A DNA stretch of 64,000 nt from Paralichthys olivaceus. Lineage: Eukaryota > Chordata > Actinopteri > Pleuronectiformes > Paralichthyidae. Positions 48,345 to 60,300 of this stretch are shown in pieces. The notes under the pieces were generated by a model. The model ran no database searches. It was not told where the DNA came from and was given only the letters and a program-made list of their open reading frames with translations. The stretch lies in assembly GCF_024713975.1 (NCBI RefSeq), contig NC_091097.1, positions 9,182,361-9,246,360 on the forward strand. Reading direction: 5' to 3'. Within the stretch, counting starts at the first letter, position 1. The number at the start of each line of letters is the position of its first letter. The position numbers and the translations under genes were made by a program.

Positions 48345-51300
48345 CTAGTTCGCTGGAGGGGTGTTCGGCTCTGGTCGGCTGTTGGCCAGGTACTTTGCCC
48401 GCATGCTGGAGGTGTACTGTGGGGAAGAAACAGAAAATGACACATAGGAGCAAATTAGAATCACGATTTCACTCTTTATGGCTCAAAATGTGAGAAGTAC
48501 AAGTAGAACATGAAGGGTAAAAGTCAAACAAAACAGATTCTGTGTAGGATTTGAACTGAAACTGGTTTTAAAGCCTTTTAAAATGTATCTGTAAGAAGTT
48601 AGAAGAAAATCCGTCGGGTAAATAAAATAATGAATATACAGATTGGACAAATGCATAACAGAGCACGATTTCACAGATCAGAGAAAATCCTACACAGATT
48701 ACCTTCCACACTAACTCCTGAGAACTGGAATCTACAGGGATCAAAAACCATCAAATACAGAGAGAACATCACAGCAACAGCTAAAGAGGACGAGGAAAGC
48801 AGAGAACAAGGAGTTGAGCTGAATAAAGAAACTCCAACCCTGGTTCCATTTATTTCACTTTTTGGTTTTCATCAACCTTCGTGCACATCGGCGGGGTCGC
48901 TCATTCATTTATATTTAGGATGCACCCATGCATTTGTGGAATACAGGCGACACAAACACAAAAAGGCTGCATTTCAAACTCATGTGGAAAAACCATGTTG
49001 GACTTTTCATGTTACCATCATCCTTCAGTAGCAGTTTTTGCTTAGGATGTTGAATATTCATTTATCAACATGCTTTACCTCAGATGTCAAAGGAAACAAC
49101 GTTAGACGTTCACCTGAACAACATGCTAATTCTCAACAGTCTAAATCTGTATAAACAACTCGAGGTTTCAAAGTGGGACACAGTGAGCCTCCTCTCAGAT
49201 GAGATCCAGACAACCAGGCCACCTCCACTGCAACTTTAAATTAAATGGTCCATCCATAAGTTTTTAAATAGTTACCATTATACTTCAGGGAATGTAGGTG
49301 TGTTTATAGTTATCTCACCAAATACATTGCCAGTAAACTATAAGGAAAATAAGCACGAAGAGATACAACCTGGTGACTCTTAAACCTTGTGAGGTCATAC
49401 AAAGAAGTGTCACTTCAAGTGGTATTCTCCCAATTACACACCCAATGTGTGAATCCTAAAAAACAAAGCAGTCCCATGTGACCGGTGAGACGGTTCAACG
49501 GCTTCATAACTTCACGATGACTCATCGTAGATCAGTGAGCCTCGGGGCAGAATTACAGCATCCCATGTTCCTCCCAATACATCTGTGGTTCAGGGGGTGT
49601 GGGGAAACATGCAGCCCGGGGCCAAAAAACAAACATCAGGTGAGACAGCAGGTGGGACGGGAGTCAGGACAGAGGGGGGGAGTGGGGGCATGGGTGATTC
49701 AGCAGGGCCAGGTGAGACCTGAGCAGGGGGGGGGGGTTTGGGAGGAGGAGCAGGTCAGCGGGTGGAGGGGACGGGCATGTTTTGTACCTGTTAGCATAGC
49801 AGACGAGGTTACCAAAACGATCTTGAACTCTCCGAAGGCTTTAACTGCCAGCAGTGACCGCTGTTACTGTCGGCGGCAGTCAAATACAACTGTATGGATT
49901 CGCAGGAAAAAAAAACAACACGACAAGAAAAGAGTATAGAGATGTAACACAAAGCAGCGTCTAGGTCCAAGCAGACACAGACACCAGGGAGAGCAGGATG
50001 TCTGGTAGAGGTTCAGGCCGGAGGTGGGGGCAGGAGGGAAAAACTGAATTTGGCTCCTTGTAAATTCTCTAACATCATTCTAACATCTGCGAAACTGTGT
50101 CAACCTGTCAAAAACTGTTCTTGCACAACATAAGGAGACAGCTGCAGAGGATCAAAAACTCTGGACTTGGACACTGTTCATCACTTGAACTTTCTTTGCT
50201 AATGATGTTTCTGTCCTCAGATTCTCATCAGGCAAAGTTCATGTAAAAAAACAGTAACTGAGGAAAAAACACCAATCATAGGAGGTTGTCAAAAAAAAGT
50301 GCACTTGTGTCACGTAAAAGACAGAAAACATGGTCACGTTACTGATCCATGAAGGGAAACTCATTTTTGTTTTACTGACCTCTTCAATAAAAAAGGTCAA
50401 GTACAGAGCTGGGAGTGCTATGAGAGATTCAGTGTCTTTCACACGATGTTTAGCAGAGATCCTTTTGATTGGATCATTAAATCCAAATCAAACATCTGCT
50501 TACACGCCATTTAGTTCCTCTGGTTCCATAGTTACTAGAATATTTAGTCCATCAAGAAGGGCAGACAGATAGTCCCTCACTTAAAGCTGCCAAATGACCC
50601 AGAGGTGCTCCGACAGCTCTTGTGTTTATACAGGGAACACAACACTTACCGAGGGGGGGGGGGACTCTCGTCCAATCAGAGGCGTGTTTTCACAGCGAGA
50701 GTTCTGGAAGCTAGCGTTCTGAGCCCTGTTGAATCAAATACACAGTGAGATCAAACAACAACATGCACACAAGTACAGTGTCAAATCCCTACGTGTTGCT
50801 TTACAGATGTGAAACAATATACTGTACATGAAACTCTCCACATTCCAGAAACAAGGGGAATCCCCTCCGTCACTGTCCCTAGCACTGGGCTTAGGCTTCG
50901 TAAACAATGTAACAAAGACATGAACCTGGACCCAGACTTTCAGGTGTGAAACATTTATATCTGTCTCTTTAAGCAGAACACATCCACTTCTGCTTTTCTC
51001 TTAGTGATCCTCCCTGTTCAAATTCCCAGCAGTGTGAACAGTGGTGACTTACATGTACTCTGTAACAGGTGCGTTGCTGACGGTGTGGGCGGCCGCAGGG
51101 ATGGAGGTCTCACTGCCATAGCTGCTGCCACAGCTGTACAGGCTGGGCATGTGGACCCGGTACAGGTTATCATTGTTCTGCCTTCCTCCGTGGCTCAGAG
51201 ACTCATCCTCACTGTCGTCCTCGCTCCTGCGAGACAAAAAAACTTCAATACCACCACCAGCAGAGGGAACCCCTGTCCTTCCTGACCAACGACAAAAGGA

Positions 51301-54300
51301 GCATTAAAGATGCCACGTGGTCGAGTTTAAGTGTTTATTCAACGTAACGTTTGATTCAATTTCCAAAACCTGAGGGAGAGAAAACAGGGTGAATTCGTTG
51401 CTGTTGAAGCAAAGAGGGTGCAATTTTCCACTGACCCTGATGGGACTGAACAAAGGCTGTAAAAATAGACTCTGTAATTGGTTCAGTTTCTACAGGAAAA
51501 TTAAAAGTGCCAATTTTGTATCTTCACACTAAATGCATTTGCTTTCTGTCAGGCAGTGAACCAGTTCTGCAAAAATCATGTGATTCCACTTGCTTCTCTT
51601 CACACTCTGAGGCTCAGTAGTGTGTATCACATAATAATGTATAGAACAATGACACTGGCATCGTGGAACCTGTCTCCCTCTAGTGGCCAGGGTATGCACA
51701 GGCTATTTCCTGCATACCAAACCTGTGACATCATAAAATAGCATCTTAAACAGATTACAGCATATAGAGCAGCATAAACCTGAAGAAAATAATGAATGAA
51801 TTAATGATATTAATTCAACTAGATATATAATAGATAATGTTCAATATAAAACATAAATCAACTTTCCATTTGAAGCTGTAATTCCAAATGGGGTAAAATA
51901 AATTTGCTTGAATGGATCAGTACAACAGAACAAGCTGAGCAGCAACCACTGAGGAGAACAGGCTGGTAGCGTGAAAGTCTTCGCTTTATAACAGGAAGCT
52001 CCAGCTGAGATCAAACCGATCAACAAGCCCCCCCCATCGTAAGGAGGGATCAGCTAATTATGTGGTGGTGCTGAGCTGACAGCTGTGCTCTAGTTGTAGC
52101 CATCCTGAAACTCTTCTCTGCTGCTGATAGGACAAAGAAATCATTCTGATTTCACCCCTCCGCTGCTGCTGTGCACGACACCAGCTCAACTCCAACTCTG
52201 TACAATTAGGGGGGATAACAGGAAGTAATCTATTTGAGGAAGCAGCTGGAGCCTTCAGGACTTGTCGCAGTGGTAAACACAGACGGGCTTTGAACAGCAA
52301 ACAAACACAAGAATATTCATGTTTTCTTATCTGTATAGAGCGATTTTCTTTGTCAGCTTCGTTCTTGTACCGTGTAAAAAACAAAAGAGTTAAAAAAAAT
52401 GCTCTGAAACCATAATTAATTGATGGGCTTAACCTCTTGAATTATTTCTGACTGCATACACAGTCCACCAAACAAAGTCAGCTTAAAAGCTTTTATGTAG
52501 CCTGCTCTGTGGTTGTGGGTTGAAGGGGAGTGTGTACTGTATGACCGCAGTGGATGCCTTACCTCTTGGTCCGCCAGGTGTGAGGCACACTGCAAACAAT
52601 CGAGCTGAACATGAGAGCAGTGATGAAGGAGAAGAGCACGAGGTAGATGAGGCCTTCCAGTCCGTCGTAACACAGACCTGTCATGGCCTGGACATAGTCC
52701 TGCAACAAGCACAGATTTCATTATGGCATCCATAAACAGATCAGTGTAATTTAAGGAAAGAGCAAAAACAAATTTTTTTTTAAAATTTGATAAAACGTGC
52801 ATTGATTGGGTCTTTAAAATGCATCTGCTGTGATTTCTCATTCAAACTAGGTCGAACCAATGAGCTCACAGTTGGAAGACAGTCCAGTTTTACCTCGGTT
52901 TCGAAAGAAGCCCTACGCTACACCTTATCATGACTGAGAATCTCTGTTCTGCATGTGTTGCACAGCAGAAACACATTTCATATTCTACAGAAGATACTCC
53001 TAATTTTTCAAGGATTAACAAATCCTAGCATGATGAAAGAGTTGAAGAGGGAGCAACATGAAAGAGCTCCAGTTGCACATGTGCACTTGGAATTTGGAAA
53101 TCCCTGAGGGACAATCCTCCCCAGCACAGTCATGGCCAAGTATTTATCATTCAGCTTGCTTCATAAATGATACACTGCCGGCATCAGTTGGGACAAGAAC
53201 TTGCAGACAGGAAGGAAAATGTTATCTATGGTGACAGGTGTAGTCAACTGCACAAGAATGAAAGAGTGGCTGCCTCATGCAACTATTCTGGACTACAAAG
53301 GTGTCACAACAAATCAATCCCCAGGTTCTCTTTTCGCCCCCAATCAAACACGAAGTGACCCTCCAGTCTTCTCTTGTAAGTCTTCTCCTCCATGCTCACC
53401 ATGTGCAGGCTGCGACAGTCCACCAGTGCAGTGAGCTGATGCAGGCTGATCTCTGTGGTGTTCAGTATCCCCTGAATCTCGTCCAAACTTTCCTGGAAGA
53501 AAACGAGGAAAACAAGCTCTATTGAAACAGGCTTGGATACTTGAATGCGATGACCAAACATAATGACAATATTGGGAGAATGAAAAGCATTCACTTGAAC
53601 AACACTCATGGTCTAAGTTACAAAAATGCAGTTACAATAAAGCTGTTTTTAGACAAGAACTCTAAAATAATGGTTTCTGGACTTTGTCTTTCACATATGA
53701 AGAAAGGAGCAGGAGAGTCTCTGGTCAAAAAGAAAAATTGAGGGGTGGCGTCTGGGTTGAACATGGAGGGAGCAGGACATAATGTATATAATCCACTGCA
53801 GAGATAATGTGTTTCCAGCACATCAACACGGCCATCAGCCCTTGTCACCAAAAGCTTTCGGATCTCATTGTCTCTCTAAGTTCACATCTTCTACATGCAT
53901 GGCATCTCTTTTCTTTTTCATCCTGAGGTATTTGTATTCTTTTTTTCAGTTTTGCATTTGATGTTAGGGGGCTGGCGGGAGAGACAGTCTCACAAACAGT
54001 CCCTCTGGATAATTTCAGGGGATTATCCATGTCTGAAAGCAGATTAAGTGGCAGTTCCCTACTCGTGCTTATTAAAAGTCAAGAATGAAATAATGACGGG
54101 AAAAACTGGAAAACAGAAGCAGGTGAACAGTGATTAATTATTGATTCTACACGCGTTTCTCTGGGACTTTTCTTTCATTAATATACAACAGGACACAGCA
54201 GCTCCAGCAGAAAAACCAGATTTCCATGTGTGATACATATTAATCTCTCTGTTTCAGCAGAAATTATGTCTGATTATCTGAAGAAAGCATTTCCACAGCA

Positions 54301-57300
54301 TCAGCACATTTCTCTGTGTGGGTATGTGAAATATGCCTCTCTCTATTCCCAATGTCAGCTCTCATTTGTGCCTCTGTCAACACAGTGCAAGGACCAGTGC
54401 TGGACAATACCGCAGTGCTGCATTGACAAGGGGCCAGTGAAAGCCTAATGCAGCTAAAAGGACATAATGCACGTCCAAGGTGGGCAGTCAGCAGATCTGT
54501 ATGAGGACAGGTGCACTTCACTTCTCTGCAGGTCAGTGGTTTGGTCCCATTCACTAAGATATTCTGTCATCACAAATGGTACAATAGTAAAGGGACAGCT
54601 TGTGGCGTGGGGGTGGGAGGTGCTAGCAGATACCCTGTAATGTGCTATTTCTAGTAGAGTGTACTGATTCAGGGGCTGGAAACATACCTTAGTTTGTTTG
54701 TATTCTCCGGTGGCAGAGCGCAGCAGTTCGGACACATCGTCCTGCATCTCCACTAATGCTTTGTGACCGCCTGAAAGCTTCTGAAATGAAGAATAAATAT
54801 AAATATAGCAGCGCACCACATCTCAATACTGTTTTCATTTTTTATCACTACCAAGAGCCTTCAGTTGCTGCCTCCCTTTGTAGTCAAGTGGAGATCTCGT
54901 GGAGGCATGCCGACAGTTTATAGACCTGAGCTGAAAGACTAACTATATAGAGCTTCTTTTTCTGCACTAACAATAGACGCCTTGGCTTCAGTGGCACTCA
55001 AACGTTTTGATTTATTCATGCAGCTTGAAGGTAAAATGTAAGTAGTCCATTAAAGTAACATATAGAGCCATTGTAAAAGGGAAACTCTACTTTAGTATAA
55101 ACATCACTAACAGAGCAGGCACATGCTATCAGGACAGACTCACAGGAAATGCTGCTCTGCACCACTTTTCCTTATGGCAGAATGGGAAGTATTGTACTGT
55201 CACACAAGGAAAGAAGTCCTTCTTTGAGGCAATGGAAGTGACTCAATATGCCCACTTGAATTCTCACCAGTTAGAAGATCATGCGTCATGCAGTGAATAT
55301 GTCCGTAATATTGAGATGTGAGTATTGTGAGCTACAAACCTGCTGGAATGGATTGTTCTTTTCCAGACTGCAACTAAGGTAGTACTGCAGGATTTCTGTG
55401 AGTGAAAGGACAGTAAGAACAGGACAGAATGAATTAGTTAAGCCACATAAAAAACACAGGCTGCATTTAAAAATTATTCTCACTATATCAAATAATCTGC
55501 TCAATGTTTTGTATAAATTTTGAAAAGCGAAAAAATCCCTATCATAACTTGCTTGGAACAATTTAAACAAAAGTCCAAACCTTTAACCTATAACAATGAC
55601 AAGCAGCAAATAGAGGTTGGAAGAAATGGACACCTTGAAATATTTCCTTCAAAAATAGCTCCTAAATGCTTGATTATGTTATTCAGCTAGTTGCTACCTT
55701 TGTCTGAGCAGGCAGTGCACAGTCAGACAGCCAAATAAGGATCTGAAACTCAATATAAAGCTCTGTAAAGCTGATGGGGAGCTGCAGATTCAGGTCCTAC
55801 TTCTTTGTTTATAGCTGCAATAAGAAAACATAATTATGTCTATTAATTCTGCACTGTGCTTCTGCTATTTCTGTTTTGTTCTCTGAAAGAGGCCAATAGA
55901 AACGTTTCCATTATATTTTCTACTTCTGTCTTTTCGCGTTGCCTGCTGCCGCGTCAGAGCATGCCTGCTGCTGTAACTGTGCACCCGCTGAGCTAATCCT
56001 GAGCTCGGAGGGGGAAATGTTCCAAGAGAATAAAGTTCAAAAGGTGCTGTAACAGTATGAATGAATTAATGTGTTTTTCTCTTGACGCAACGACAACAGA
56101 ACATGCAGCCATGGAGAGGCTCGGACATAACCCTCACTTGCTGCACCGAGCCTCCTGCGTTACACCACAAAGAGCGGTTACGTCATCTCTGGAGGAATTG
56201 CGGAATTACAACAAGACCAAACTTGTGTGCTGTTAACAGTAAACTAGTTTTTTGGCTTTCACACACTAATACTGTGCACTTAAATGATTTCTCCTAAAGC
56301 ACAGCAGTGTGTAGGAGTCGATGAGCAATCCTTTATATGTTTGACTCAAAAGCTGTACAGCAGTGTCCTCAAACACACAAGTGCTGTATCAGGAGCTTTT
56401 TTCCCACACAGCTGAGCATGAGAGGAGAATTTCCGGTGCAGGAAAGTACATATAAAGCAAGCGGCTGTCGGTCCAGCTCTCATACGTCCGCCCACACATG
56501 TTAATGTCAGGAAGAGCTGATTTCCTGGAGTCTGGCTTTTGGTAAAGGATGGAAATAATTGATGCCTGGTCATGGGACTGGGGTTAGTTTTTGTGCTGCC
56601 TGGTGTCAATTCTTTTACTTTTTTGCCACTGTTCCCTGTAGCAAAAAATGAAAAATTTGTTCTGCTTATGACTCAGGGATGAAACCACAAGACTTCAGCT
56701 ACAAGGCAGTGAACAAGACAGGAGGGTTCTTCTGTTTTATCAATTGTTTCCCAAGCATAAGGAACTGCTGGCACCAAATGTCAACTAATCTGAATAAGCA
56801 CATGTAGAGTGAGACTGGCCTCTGAATAAAGACAATATAAATTCCATGTCTTGGTTAATATCTGCATCATTTTTCAGAGATGCGTCTCAAAAATTTCACA
56901 AACAACTGAGGATTACGGATTTTTTTGGAGGCAAATGTAAAATACGTGGATCTTAATAAACTGGTCAAAATCTATATAAGAGACTAAATGCATACATTGA
57001 ACTAAATAAAGATTTATATGAACTGCCAACTAGTTAACATGTGTTTCAGAGGGGGGAAATAATACCATACTGCATGAAGCAGCCCCAGGGCAATTTTCAT
57101 TGCTGCTGAATAATACACTGCGTGGAATGAGATGGTGCTCATGGTTCAGAGGATTTACAGCTGATGTCCTGACTTCTGCCCACAAGCTTGGATTGTGCAC
57201 TCAGAAGTCACCATATTTTAGCAGAAGAGGAGTAAAAGACAAATTCTGAGGATGTGTTTTTATTAAACATTATCTTCAAATTTGTTGTTTTCCATTAACT

Positions 57301-60300
57301 CAAGAGGGATGCAGGAAATGTGCTGTCTCTGATCCTCCCCTCTGCTGCTCTTATCTCCCTCATACACTCTGCTTCACACACAAACCGAGGCACGATGTTT
57401 TCCCTCTTACGCATCCCATCATGGGACAGATTGGACAATTACTAAAATGAGACGCCACAGAGAGCCTCCTATTCTGTTTAAAGGGCAGCCTATTGCTCTC
57501 TTGACCCTGCTGCAGTAAATTTACAGGCTCTTTATGGTCTGTGGACAAGACCAAGCCCCACTCTTTATAACAAAGTCGTCTCACTGCTGCACAATAGCAC
57601 GCCTCTACAATTAGAGAGGAAAATACTCATCATTATAAAAGCTTACTGACTGAATAATAAAACCCTCTCTTTACAACACGCACGTGAATGCCACTTATGT
57701 TCATTATTCATACCTTGATTGACGACTCCGTACTGGTCTGCCACTTTTGTGACATACGTGTCAGGAGCAACACAGAAGTCACTTGAAGTCTAGAAAAACA
57801 AAGACAGTTCTTACTTTACGTTCACAACAACAAAGTGAAATAGCGTCACAGACACAACATTAAAATCCTGGCTAATCTTTGATGCATAGATGTTCACACC
57901 TTTAAAAACAGTTTTATCTGTGGGACAGGTTGACTGTGTCTCAACTCAATTAAGCTCATCTAAATGTGAGGTGTGATTCATCTTCAGAGGAGGAAAATCC
58001 TCCACATAAAAATCTGATGTAGATTCATAAACATTTTTCATCGTCTTGGGGAATAAACATAAAAATGCCTGTTTGAATAAAACAATAAATAAACATTATG
58101 CAGACCTCATGGATTTATGCTGCTCTGAGAACAAGGTTTGCAATGTTATTGCTAAAGAGCTAATACCCCTGGTTTTGCTTGTGATCACAGGTTTTAATCA
58201 CCACAGACACCATCACCAAAATTCCCCTCCAAGGCCAGATTTTGTAATCATCGGCTTAGTTATCCAATTATATGCAATGAACTGTGCAGTTCTACCTGGA
58301 AAACAGCATTACGCTTGGATGGGGACACTTACCGCAGAGAGGGCTAATTCCATCCCCAAGGAGACCCAGCTGATAACCAGAGCCACTACGCCAAACAAAC
58401 ACACCCTGGGGAGAGAGAGAGAGAGGAGGTGTGAGGTGTAAGCATTTTTAACATTGTCAGTTACATGTACAAGCAGATGCGGTTAAGCTAATTAACCTGG
58501 TTTCAGCATGGTGTTTTATCACCAATGAGTTTTGTAAGTAAAAACATGGAATTAATATACATTCGGGGGTCAAATTGTGCAGTGTAAAGGTGCAATGATT
58601 TAGTTGATTTAGCGAGTAGTTAACTCATTTTCTGTTAATTAACTAATCGATAAAAAGAACAAACAAAATGTATTGGTTCCAGTTAGTGTTTTCAATATTT
58701 TCTAAATTTGTTTAGACCAATCAATTCATCCATTACTTGAGAAAAATAATGATGCTGATTAAATGATAATGGAAATAATTGTCAATCTACAGCAAGAATA
58801 GAAGGAGAGGCACAGATAGAAGCTGTGTGGTCTCATGGTACTTACATTCATTGTTTAAAGTTAAATGGAGTTAAATACTGATGTGCAGGAAAACCAATGG
58901 GAGTGTGGATTACAAAAAAACAACTGATTCCCTCACAGCTGAAAATAAGATTAACCAATGCTGAAAATAAAAAAGTAAATGAAAGATGTTATTACTGCAT
59001 GTGTAGCATACTTTGTGCAACTTAACTGTGTGTTTACTAATTAGCATAGAGAAGCCTTTTGCCATCAAAGGAGAAAACTCATTGGAAATGCACGTGACTA
59101 AGCTTTAGGGTGGGTTAATAGTAATGTCATTTTAGAAGACTTAACTGAAGTAAAAACATTATTTTAAATTAAAAATAAAAGCAATTACCAATAAAATCAC
59201 ATAAAACCTGTGGAATTATGCACAAAGTGTCTTTATAATTAATAGGACTAAATTAATTCAAACGATGTGAAGCTGGTGCCTTAACAAAATAATATTGGGC
59301 TGATATTTGACAGGGCATGAATTCATCCTGACTAAACTGTATTGACAACGTGGCTCTGATGAGTAGGGGGTTTTGTGAACAGCAATTGCCATTGACTCAG
59401 TGACAAGAGAAAAGATTATTTCCCAAAGCAGAATAATTTTTCCCTTTAGAGCTCCTGTGGCCGTGATCTTGTGATTAGACTCACCCTATAAGTGTTCCCT
59501 TGGAGTTGCGAATGAGGCCAAACAGCACCAAGAGGCAGATGAGGATGTCGAACAGTAGCAGGCCTATGTAGCCCAGCCACCTGTGAAGACAAATGTCATT
59601 AACAACACGCAGCTGAGAGCAGCACAGCTAAACATCTCTCAACAGAGCTCAATTTTGTTAATGTTGTTCAAAACAAAGTCTGAGATTGACGCCACAAAAT
59701 GTTTTTTTTGTGTCAAAATGTTATTGCATTACATTAAGAATAACACATCATTGATCCCCTAGAAAAAGATTCATTTGGACTAGTCACCTCCATTTTGCAT
59801 TCATAAAGTGCATCTCATGTAGCCTGAGCCTGTAATATTCAGCATGACCCTCTTTGTTCACTATTACAGACCTACCTGTACCAATCATACAGCTCAATGT
59901 TGACGGCCAACTCCTCAAGGGAGATGTAAGTGTTGTCCCAGAAGGGAATCTCCACCATCTGTCTGACCAGCTCATCCAGCTGGCCTTGCAGCTTTTGGAC
60001 GATGGACAGGTAGTCCGCATGCTGCGCATACTGGCCCTCAAGCTGTTGCAGATTGTCGTCTACTGTTTGGTTCAGTGAGGATGTACTGTCATATACCTAT
60101 AATCATCACACACAAAGAAACATCATGATTGAGCACAGAGAGGAAACGGGGATTCACTACAGAGCTTTGGTGCTAGAGAAACCAGGATCGCTCATGGCAG
60201 TGTGATGATGAATTATTAAACACTTTGGTATAATTTGTGCTATCGGGCCATACCAGCTTCTGCACTCCAGTGATTGTGCGGTTAGCATGGCGCAGGGAAT

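Noticed and set aside
49478-49939. Plus-strand open frame of 153 codons
   Set aside because: Lies in ttyh3 intron 13 across a G-rich tract; composition explains the frame and no homology is recognised.
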